Source: Acidobacteriaceae bacterium
GTDB lineage: Bacteria > Acidobacteriota > Terriglobia > Bryobacterales > Bryobacteraceae
Reading direction: 5' to 3'
Length of the DNA: 33,672 nucleotides
NCBI GenBank assembly: GCA_019233375.1
Contig: JAFAMM010000131.1
Coordinates: forward strand, 1 to 33,672
The position numbers and the translations under genes are program-made. This document shows positions 26,458 to 33,672 of this stretch, piece by piece. Below the pieces are notes generated by a model that was not told the origin of the DNA, did not search any database, and saw only the letters and a list, made by a program, of their open reading frames with translations. Position 1 is the first letter of the stretch. Each line of letters opens with the position of its first letter.

Positions 26458-27651
26458 GTGATACCCCAATTACGCCGGCAGTTCAACGAAAGCTACACAC
26501 CAGAGCTATATGCCCGCTTCTTGAGCCGGCTCGACGAAGCCGCCGGAACTCATGTCGAGTTCCGCTGCAGCGAAACACCCGTGTTTTTGCCTCCGGCGCT
26601 GCTGAACAAAATGGTGCGTTATGGCCAGGAACTGTATCAGCAGTTAGCCGATAACCCGGATTACCGGCGCGCCTCCGATGCAGCCATTCCAAATGACTTC
26701 CGGGTGCCGGGCGAATCGGACCATCCGCTTTTTCTTCAGGTGGATTTTGGCCTGGTTCGCGAACCCGGCGGCGGATTGGAGCCGAAACTTGTAGAAATTC
26801 AGGGCTTCCCCTCCATCTATGCTTTCCAGGTCGAGATGGCGCACGAATACCAGCGCGCGTATCGCCTGCGCGAGTTCGATGCGAACCTTACGCCATTTCT
26901 CGGCAGCCTCGATGACGAGAGCTTTCGCAATCTGCTGAAACGCACGATCCTCGGAGCGCACGAACCGCAGGAAGTCGTGCTGCTCGAGATTGACCCCTAC
27001 CACCAGAAAACGCTGCCCGACTTTCTCGCGACGGAAAGACTTCTCGGGATCAAAATCATCAACATCTCCGAAGTGAAGAAGCGCGGGCGCGAGCTTTACA
27101 CGCCAAACGGTAAACCGATTCGCCGGATATATAACCGGGTGATCGTGGATGAACTAATCAGGAAGTCCGTACGATCGGAATTTAAGCTAACCGACGATGT
27201 GGATGTCGAGTGGGCGGGGCATCCGAACTGGTTTTTTCGCATCAGCAAGTTCTCGCTTCCCTGGTTTCGTCATGAATGCGTTCCGGAAACCACTTTTCTC
27301 GCCAACTTGAAATCATTGCCTGACAATCTGGACGACTACGTTCTGAAACCGCTTTACTCGTTCGCCGGATTGGGTGTGAAGATTGCGCCTTCGAGAGAAG
27401 AAGTCGAGCAGATCCCGCACGGCCGGCGAGCAGAGTTCATTCTGCAGCGCAGAATGGATTTCGTGCCCACAATCGAAACGCCTGTGGGATTGACAAAAGT
27501 GGAAGTTCGCATCATGTATATCTGGGATCGCGGATTGCAGCCGGTGACGACCGTGATACGCACAGGCCGGGGCAAGATGATGGGAGTAGACTTCAACAAG
27601 GACCTCACGTGGGTGGGTGCATCCGCCGGGTTCACTGTGCGCGATTCTTAA
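26458..27651 (+). CDS. ATP-grasp-like ligase (glutathionylspermidine-synthase / circularly permuted type)
   Basis: GTG start. DDYVLKPLYSFAGLGVKIAPSREEVEQI, RRAEFILQRRMDFVPTIETPVGLTKVEVRIMYIWD, LVEIQGFPSIYAFQVEM. Confidence 0.62.
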   Translation: MIPQLRRQFNESYTPELYARFLSRLDEAAGTHVEFRCSETPVFLPPALLNKMVRYGQELYQQLADNPDYRRASDAAIPNDFRVPGESDHPLFLQVDFGLVREPGGGLEPKLVEIQGFPSIYAFQVEMAHEYQRAYRLREFDANLTPFLGSLDDESFRNLLKRTILGAHEPQEVVLLEIDPYHQKTLPDFLATERLLGIKIINISEVKKRGRELYTPNGKPIRRIYNRVIVDELIRKSVRSEFKLTDDVDVEWAGHPNWFFRISKFSLPWFRHECVPETTFLANLKSLPDNLDDYVLKPLYSFAGLGVKIAPSREEVEQIPHGRRAEFILQRRMDFVPTIETPVGLTKVEVRIMYIWDRGLQPVTTVIRTGRGKMMGVDFNKDLTWVGASAGFTVRDS

Positions 27652-27657
27652 AGCTTT

Positions 27658-27687
27658 GGTCCGCTCCGTTTCAGATGGAAGCGGGCC
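27658..27687. other. Intergenic hairpin between ATP-grasp gene and pgm
   Basis: GGTCCGCT (27658-27665) / AGCGGGCC (27680-27687), 8-bp stem including one G-U pair, 14-nt loop; no U-tract. Confidence 0.4.
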
Positions 27688-27714
27688 TTCAAAAAAGAAC
27701 GTAGAGGAGGTCGC

Positions 27715-29376
27715 ATGCCTATCGACAAGAATGCGGGCAAACCCGCAAACCCCTCACAGCTCATCAACGTTCCGCGCCTTATCGCGAGCTACTATTCGCT
27801 GAAGCCTGATCCGCACGAAGTGTCGCAGCGCGTGTCGTTCGGCACCTCTGGCCACAGAGGGTCATCTTACACGGCAAGCTTCAACGAGAACCACATACTC
27901 GCCATCACCCAGGCGATCTGCAGATATCGCGAGCGGCAGGGCACAACCGGACCCTTATTTCTCGGCATGGATACGCACGCGCTCTCCGAGCCCGCGTTCA
28001 TGAGCGCGCTGGAAGTGCTCGCCGCCCACCATATCGAGGTAATGATTGACGAGGCTGGCGGATACACTCCCACGCCTTCTCTTTCGCACGCGATTCTCAA
28101 GCACAATCGGCATCGCAAAGCTGGTCTAGCGGACGGAATCGTCATCACGCCGTCGCACAATCCTCCCGAAGATGGCGGTTTCAAGTACAACCCGCCTTCT
28201 GGCGGCCCGGCGGATACGGGCGCCACAAAGTGGATTGAGAACCATGCAAACGAACTGCTCGCGAACCACATGCGCGACGTCGTCCGCGTCCCGTTTGAAA
28301 GAGCGGTCCGTGCGTCTTCCACCAAGCGTTACGACTATGTTTCGCATTATGTGAACGAGCTGAACTCTGTCGTGAACCTGGATGTTGTGAAGCAGGCTGG
28401 CCTGAAGCTGGCGGTCGACCCGCTGGGAGGTGCGGGGGTGGCCTACTGGCCGCGGATTGCCGAACGTTTTGGGCTCAACCTGACCGTTGTGAATACAACG
28501 GTCGATCCTACGTTTCGCTTCATGACGCTCGACTGGGACGGCAAGATTCGGATGGACTGTTCATCGCCCTACGCTATGGCAAGTCTGATCGCGCTGAAAG
28601 ACCGCTTCGACATCGCGTTTGCGTGCGACACCGACCATGACCGCCACGGAATCGTGACGCGCACAGGCGGATTGTTGAACCCCAATCATTACCTTGCGGT
28701 CGCGATCGAGTACCTCTACCAGAACCGCCCGCACTGGAAAAAGGACGCCGGAGTGGGCAAGACGCTGGTTAGCAGCAGCATCATCGACCGCGTGGTGAAG
28801 GATTTGGGCCGGAAGCTCGTTGAGGTGCCGGTCGGGTTCAAGTGGTTCGTCGATGGCTTGCTCGATGGCTCACTCGGTTTCGGCGGGGAAGAGAGTGCCG
28901 GCGCCTCATTTCTGCGCCATGATTGCGCCGCATGGAGCACGGATAAGGACGGTCTCATCATGGGATTGCTCTCGGCAGAGATCACCGCCATCACGAAAAA
29001 AGATCCCGGCGAGCTATATGTTGACATGACCAAAAAGTACGGTAATCCGGTATACGAACGCATCGATGCGCGGGCCACCACGGAAGAGAAGGCGATTCTG
29101 AGCAAGCTTTCGCCGGAACAGGTCGCCGCAACCGAATTGGCCGGAGAGAAGATCGAAGCCATGCTGACAACCGCGCCCGGCAACGGCGCGCCCCTCGGAG
29201 GACTGAAGGTCGTTACGAAAAACGGCTGGTTCGCAGCCCGGCCGTCCGGTACTGAGGAGGTTTACAAGATTTACGCTGAAAGCTTCCTCGGCGAAGACCA
29301 TCTTAAACGGATCCAGCAGGAAGCGCAGAAGCTGATTTCGCGCACATTTGAAAGCGCGGGGGCCGCGAAGGCCTGA
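27715..29376 (+). CDS. pgm: Phosphoglucomutase (alpha-D-glucose phosphate-specific)
   Basis: 553 aa; [30 protein letters not shown], active-site loop [75 protein letters not shown] upstream. Confidence 0.96.
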   Translation: MPIDKNAGKPANPSQLINVPRLIASYYSLKPDPHEVSQRVSFGTSGHRGSSYTASFNENHILAITQAICRYRERQGTTGPLFLGMDTHALSEPAFMSALEVLAAHHIEVMIDEAGGYTPTPSLSHAILKHNRHRKAGLADGIVITPSHNPPEDGGFKYNPPSGGPADTGATKWIENHANELLANHMRDVVRVPFERAVRASSTKRYDYVSHYVNELNSVVNLDVVKQAGLKLAVDPLGGAGVAYWPRIAERFGLNLTVVNTTVDPTFRFMTLDWDGKIRMDCSSPYAMASLIALKDRFDIAFACDTDHDRHGIVTRTGGLLNPNHYLAVAIEYLYQNRPHWKKDAGVGKTLVSSSIIDRVVKDLGRKLVEVPVGFKWFVDGLLDGSLGFGGEESAGASFLRHDCAAWSTDKDGLIMGLLSAEITAITKKDPGELYVDMTKKYGNPVYERIDARATTEEKAILSKLSPEQVAATELAGEKIEAMLTTAPGNGAPLGGLKVVTKNGWFAARPSGTEEVYKIYAESFLGEDHLKRIQQEAQKLISRTFESAGAAKA

Positions 29377-29430
29377 CCGAAGCCTGCTGCATCAGCTTGT
29401 GTGCGCAGCAGGGTTCTCGCCGCGCTTCGG
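29377..29430. terminator. Candidate bidirectional terminator-like stem-loop between convergent genes
   Basis: Inner stem CCTGCTGC (29383-29390)/GCAGCAGG (29405-29412); outer arms CCGAAGC (29377-29383)/GCTTCGG (29424-29430). Lies exactly between pgm (+, ends 29376) and the VWFA gene (-, ends 29436). No poly-T. Confidence 0.45.
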
Positions 29431-29435
29431 CCCCG

Positions 29436-30419
29436 TTACGTTTCCGCATAATACCGGTCTGTCGCTTGCACAAGTAGCCCTTTCCGCACTGTCTTCAACG
29501 ACAATTTTCTAAATCCGGAAGAGCGAACCGGCTGATCGGAAACAAATCCAAGACTGTACTGGCTGCGCAGTTCGTCCTCGATCTCCTGATAAATTTGCGC
29601 TACACTCTGGCCCCGCTTGACTTCAAAATAGCCGCCGCCGGTTTCGCCAGCCAGGCGCTTCAGAACGCCCTTGCCGCTTGGCCCGATCGACAGATGCCCG
29701 CCATAGTAAGATTCGTCGGAAAACAGTATGCAATAGACCAGGGTTCCGGCACGTTGCGCCGCCTCAATCGCATCGGTCAGGCTGATTTGACTCCCAAAAT
29801 CCACACCGTCCGTCAGAACGATAAACGCTTTACGGCCGTTTTGGGAGCGCATGATTTTGATGGAAGTCTCGCGAACCGCATCATAAAGAAGCGTGCCGCT
29901 CCCGTTCCGCGCCTGCTCCGCGCTCGGTGTATCGAGCAGCGACAGCGTATCCTGCAGATCCTTGTGCGAACCGGTGAGCCCCTGCCGGATCACAACCGCC
30001 TGGTCGAATTGCACGATGACGGCCTGGTCTTTGTTTTCGCGCAGAACCTGATCCAGAAAACGGTAGCTGGCGCCGCGCTCTTCTTCGAGCACCCGGCCTT
30101 GGCTCAGGCTCGTATCGACCAGCAGACCAATCGTGAGCGGAAGATCTGAATCGCGCGAAAAATACCGAATTTCTTGCGGTCTCCCATTCTCCAGCAACAC
30201 AAAATCATCCTTCGTGAGATTCCGGATAATCTCGCCGGTTTTCGTACGAACTGTCGCGAATACATTGACTACCTTGACCTCGGTCGAGAAAGTCGGCTGA
30301 TCCTGCGCGGCCGGTGCGCGAACGGCTGTTGCACCCGCCGCAAGCAATGCCAGCCACTCCCGCCGGGAGTGCACCCGGCGCCAGGAGGGCGGGCCGCCCG
30401 GCGCTGCTCCTGCCGACAC
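29436..30419 (-). CDS. VWFA-domain protein (TIGR03436-like, Acidobacteria type)
   Basis: FSTEVKVVNVFATVRTKTGEIIRNLTKDDFVLLENGRPQEIRYFSRDSDLPLTIGLLVDTSLSQG (MIDAS DxSxS), AFIVLTDGVDFGS, LRSQYSLGF. Confidence 0.9.
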   Translation of the reverse strand: MSAGAAPGGPPSWRRVHSRREWLALLAAGATAVRAPAAQDQPTFSTEVKVVNVFATVRTKTGEIIRNLTKDDFVLLENGRPQEIRYFSRDSDLPLTIGLLVDTSLSQGRVLEEERGASYRFLDQVLRENKDQAVIVQFDQAVVIRQGLTGSHKDLQDTLSLLDTPSAEQARNGSGTLLYDAVRETSIKIMRSQNGRKAFIVLTDGVDFGSQISLTDAIEAAQRAGTLVYCILFSDESYYGGHLSIGPSGKGVLKRLAGETGGGYFEVKRGQSVAQIYQEIEDELRSQYSLGFVSDQPVRSSGFRKLSLKTVRKGLLVQATDRYYAET

Positions 30420-30684
30420 GACGCGTGAACCGATTCCAACAATCAGCGTGATTTGAGTTCTCCTACGTAATTTTGAATAACACGACGGCGTTACAGACGA
30501 GAAGTCTTCTGTTGTCAGCGGCGCCTCCGTACCTTGAAAAAGGTCCGTCGCGTGCTACAAGCGATGTCACTTCGTGAGTGTCAGGGACTGGCGGTTCGAT
30601 CACCCAAGCTTCGTTAGCGCGTGCTCGCATGCTTGTGGGCGTTAGACCATAAGTTTCTGCTTGTGATCATATTCGGAGGAGGAA

Positions 30685-30709
30685 TGCGGGGGCGCTCGCG
30701 GCGCCTCCG
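30685..30709. terminator. GC-rich hairpin downstream of the minus-strand amine-oxidase-like gene
   Basis: GCGGGGGCGC-TCGCG-GCGCCTCCGC: 10-bp stem with a single wobble/mismatch pair, 20 nt past the stop at 30730. Confidence 0.45.
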
Positions 30710-30729
30710 CTCCCCTATTCCCTAAGACC

Positions 30730-31974
30730 TCATTGGCCGCTCAACGCATCCGCGGCCCGGATCCCAGAGGCAATTGCTCCCTCAATAGACGCAATGCCCG
30801 TGTGATCGCCGCAGATAAACAGGCGCTCACCGAGTTTCACCGGCTTGTGCACGGGTGTCAACAGCGGCGCCTCCTGCAGCGGAATCGCGTTCGGAATTCG
30901 GTATGTCCGCAGATGCCGCCAGTTCAAGACAGCGTCGCCGTACCATTCGGCGAGTTGCGAGCGTACCGCTTCCTCCAGGTCCGGCCTTTCTTGATACAGC
31001 GGGTCCAATATCGTCACAGAGATGAGTGAGTTGCCTTCCGGACCAGCATAGGAATTCTGTACTTGGCTCGGAACACACAGGTTATTAATGGGGCCGGATT
31101 CTTCGCCGTTCAACACCAGCCATGGCCCCGCAACGGGCGAAGCCGATGCTGCGAAATACATACACGTAACCGAGGCGCTCGGATCGTTTGCATTCTGCCC
31201 AAGCAGGCGCAATGCCTCCGTATGCTCGGTAGCAATCACCACCTGCTGCGCCGTGATCGGGTCGCCCGCGGCCGGATAAACCGTTGCACCGTCCACCTGC
31301 TTCACGCGCGAATTCAAGCGCAACATATCGGGCCTTAAGCGCAGAGCCATTTGTTCCGGAATCGCTTGCATACCGAACTCCGGCAACGCCGCATGCCCGA
31401 GTGAGAACATGCGAAACACAAATTCGAATTTGCGGCTCGAAGTCGTCAGTTGTGTTTCGAGAAAAATGCCTGCCAAAAACGGCTTAAAGAAACCCGCAAT
31501 GAACCGTGCGGAAAACCCCATTTTTTTCAGCTCGACGAGCGTACTCGTTTCGGGCCGCTCGAGTACCTCCTGCAGCGGCGGCCCGCACACGCGGTCGCGC
31601 AGGCGAAGTACGCGCCACTTGTCCCCAAGTGTCCCAACCTGCGCCAATAGCGTGGGGAGAGCGCTCGCCGGGTGGCGGATCGGATCTGCAAGCGTGTGGA
31701 AGCGTCCGCGGAAACGGATAAGCGCACCGGGCAGGAATCTCCTCAGCTTAAGCGTCCCGTAATCGATGACATGCTGGGTTCGCGGATAGGCGGTTAGCAG
31801 AACCTGAAAACCGCGGTCGAGGCGGAATCCATCAATCAGATCGGTACGTACGCGCCCGCCGGGCGCGTCGGAGGCCTCCAGAAGTACGCATTCTATTCGT
31901 CTTTCCTGCAATCTGAGCGCGCACGACAATCCGGCGAGCCCGGCTCCGATAATCACCACCGGACAAGGAGGCAT
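30730..31974 (-). CDS. FAD-dependent amine oxidase/protoporphyrinogen oxidase-like protein
   Basis: Dinucleotide fold PVVIIGAGLAGLSCALRLQERRIECVLLEASDAPGGRVRTD; C-terminal ERLFICGDHTGIASIEGAIASGIRAADAL. Confidence 0.88.
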   Translation of the reverse strand: MPPCPVVIIGAGLAGLSCALRLQERRIECVLLEASDAPGGRVRTDLIDGFRLDRGFQVLLTAYPRTQHVIDYGTLKLRRFLPGALIRFRGRFHTLADPIRHPASALPTLLAQVGTLGDKWRVLRLRDRVCGPPLQEVLERPETSTLVELKKMGFSARFIAGFFKPFLAGIFLETQLTTSSRKFEFVFRMFSLGHAALPEFGMQAIPEQMALRLRPDMLRLNSRVKQVDGATVYPAAGDPITAQQVVIATEHTEALRLLGQNANDPSASVTCMYFAASASPVAGPWLVLNGEESGPINNLCVPSQVQNSYAGPEGNSLISVTILDPLYQERPDLEEAVRSQLAEWYGDAVLNWRHLRTYRIPNAIPLQEAPLLTPVHKPVKLGERLFICGDHTGIASIEGAIASGIRAADALSGQ

Positions 31975-32034
31975 TGACTCAGTTTAGGAGACCCGGTCAG
32001 GACTCCTGTGATAGCGTGGGCCCAGGAGCGTCTA

Positions 32035-32927
32035 TGCACCATTGGAGTCGACGTGATTTCCTGAAATCGAGTGCCGCGGCCGGCGCTTTTGCCTTGGCCG
32101 GTGGCAAACTGATTGGCTCGCCAACGAAATCGGCCGCAACTGACTGGGTCACGCTCGGGAAGTCCAACGTCCAGGTCACCAGGCTGGCTTTCGGTACAGG
32201 CACATTCAGCGGCCGCGTCCAGCGCGAACTTGGACAGGCGGAGTTCACGCGCCTGGTTCGGTACGCCTACGACCGGGGCATTCGCTTTTTCGAAACGGCA
32301 GATTCTTACGCGGGAATGCCGCAGATGCTGGCCGTGGCACTGAAGGGGCTGCCGCGCGATTCGTATCGTCTGATGACGAAATACAACACACACGATACAG
32401 AGAATCCGCAGCAGACCATCGACCGCCTGCGCAGCGATCTCAACACCGAGTACGTAGACGTTCTCCTGCTGCATTGCGTGCGGAATCCGAAGTGGCCCGA
32501 GAATGACAAGAAACTCGAAGACGCGTTTTCCGAGGCGAAGCAGAAGAAAGTTATTCTCTCGCATGGTGCCTCTGTTCACGGCCTGCCGGCGTTACGTGCA
32601 TTCCCTGGAACCGAATGGCTCGACGTCGCGATGATTCGCATGAATCAAAAGGGCGTGCGAATGGACACCCCGAGCACGCAGGATGTCGACGAGATTGGTA
32701 ACGTAAGCGAGGTGGTTCAGCACGTCAAACAGGTTCACTCAGAGGGCAAGGGCGTGATCAGCATGAAGCTGGCCGGCGAAGGCCGTTTCACGAAGCGTGA
32801 AGACCGGCAGGCGGCGGTGCGTTATGCTTTCCGCGTTGCCGGCGTGGACGCCGTGACCATTGGCTACAAGAACACGGCCGAGATCGACGAAGCCATCGAG
32901 AATATCAATCAGGCGTTCTCAGCGTAG
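32035..32927 (+). CDS. Aldo/keto reductase with Tat signal
   Basis: ATG at 32035: MHHWSRRDFLKSSAAAGAFALAGGK; GKSNVQVTRLAFGTGTFSG, YDRGIRFFETADSYAGM, YVDVLLLHCV, typical AKR motifs. Confidence 0.88.
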
Positions 32928-32988
32928 CGGGGCAATCGCGCCGACAGAGCGCTGCAAATTGCCAGCACGCGCTTCGGCACCGTCACCT

Positions 32989-33672
32989 TTACATTACTTT
33001 CATCAAGATGAAAGTTAAATCATCGAATTGCACCGCATCCGCCATCCAGACTTTCAGCGCCTGCATGATGTTTGAGGCCATGTCGTTGATGGGCAGGTGA
33101 GCTGTCCGGCGTAGAAGCTCTTTGAGCCGCTCTTCCCCGAACTCTTCGTCATCGGGATTGTGAGCCTCGGTGACACCATCGCTGAAGGCAATCAATACAT
33201 CTCCTGTGTGCAGGTCAACGTGGGCTTCTTCATAAGAAGACTGTGCGAACATTCCGATTATCGTTCCGCCCGCCGCCAGTTCCTCTATGGGCGCCGCCGA
33301 AGCTACGAACGAAACGATGCCGTTCGCGTTGCAGGCCCGCAGCAGAAAAGGAGGGTTATGGCCGGCGTTCACATAGCGAAGGCGGCGCCGCTCTTCATCA
33401 AACTGTGCATAGAAGAACGTGGCATAGCTGTTCGAGCCCGTTGATCGATGCAGCAGCCGGTTCATCTTTCCGGCAAGATCAGCAAGCGATGCACCGTCAC
33501 CGGCTGCCAGGCTTCGCAGCGACGCCTGAACAACCGACATTATGAGCGCCGCGGCGATTCCCTTGCCTGCAACGTCCGCCAGCGCAATGCCGATCTGGTG
33601 TTTGCCGAGGTCGAGAAAATCGTAATAATCTCCTCCGACGCCGCGCGCTGGCAGACACATCCCCGCAAGCCG
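32989..33672 (-). CDS. SpoIIE/RsbU-type PP2C serine phosphatase domain, N-terminus beyond the window
   Basis: Frame stays open past the listed M at 33660 (RLAGMCLPARGVGGDYYDFLDLGKHQIGIALADVAGKGIAAALIMSVVQ), and the motif position implies an upstream N-terminus; LIAFSDGVTEAHNPDDEEFGEERL; C-term DDLTFILMKV. Confidence 0.88.
   Translation of the reverse strand, partial: RLAGMCLPARGVGGDYYDFLDLGKHQIGIALADVAGKGIAAALIMSVVQASLRSLAAGDGASLADLAGKMNRLLHRSTGSNSYATFFYAQFDEERRRLRYVNAGHNPPFLLRACNANGIVSFVASAAPIEELAAGGTIIGMFAQSSYEEAHVDLHTGDVLIAFSDGVTEAHNPDDEEFGEERLKELLRRTAHLPINDMASNIMQALKVWMADAVQFDDLTFILMKVM

Noticed and set aside
22333-27714. RiPP precursor peptide near the ATP-grasp genes
   Set aside because: Gaps in the cassette are short (about 10-65 nt) and contain no credible small ORF with a leader/core pattern; the ligases do not obviously include a RiPP-specific graspetide partner.
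30570-30640. Possible tRNA suggested by GGTTCGATC T-loop-like sequence
   Set aside because: Flanking bases do not form a T-arm stem (GGCGG versus ACCCAA) and no acceptor or anticodon arm was found.
1-33672. CRISPR arrays, insertion sequences, integrases or phage genes
   Set aside because: No spaced direct-repeat arrays, transposase motifs or phage structural/integrase proteins seen; the repeats found are short and local.

Overview
The window is gene-dense (about 57% GC by eye) and looks like an Acidobacteria, Bryobacter/Solibacter-like, chromosome. The lineage call rests on a large CarboxypepD_reg/TonB-dependent receptor, a TIGR03436-like VWFA protein and HpnI/HpnJ genes. I support about 22 protein-coding genes, two of them truncated by the window edges. 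I saw no rRNA, tRNA, CRISPR array, transposase or prophage. From left to right: (1) a minus-strand unit of a SpdH-like Tat-exported FAD oxidoreductase, a TonB receptor and a NagX/DUF5009-like membrane acyltransferase, preceded by a sigma70-like promoter and a 16-bp PurR/LacI-type operator-like palindrome; (2) a translationally coupled pair of an alkaline-phosphatase-superfamily protein and a 662-aa secreted protein of unknown family; (3) a heavy-metal RND efflux operon (TolC/CzcC, CzcB, CzcA) led by a small membrane protein with a His/Gln-rich loop; (4) a minus-strand hopanoid-tailoring unit hpnJ - two 4-TM EamA/SMR-like proteins - hpnI - ompH/skp - hypothetical; (5) a plus-strand cassette of esterase - ATP-grasp - YbdK/GCS2 ligase - M29-like aminopeptidase - second ATP-grasp-like protein, followed by pgm. 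I consider cassette (5) the best candidate for an uncharacterised peptide/amide-bond-forming system. After it come (6) a VWFA protein, an FAD amine-oxidase-like protein, a Tat-exported aldo/keto reductase and a SpoIIE/RsbU-type phosphatase. All family calls are from reading translations; no database search was run.
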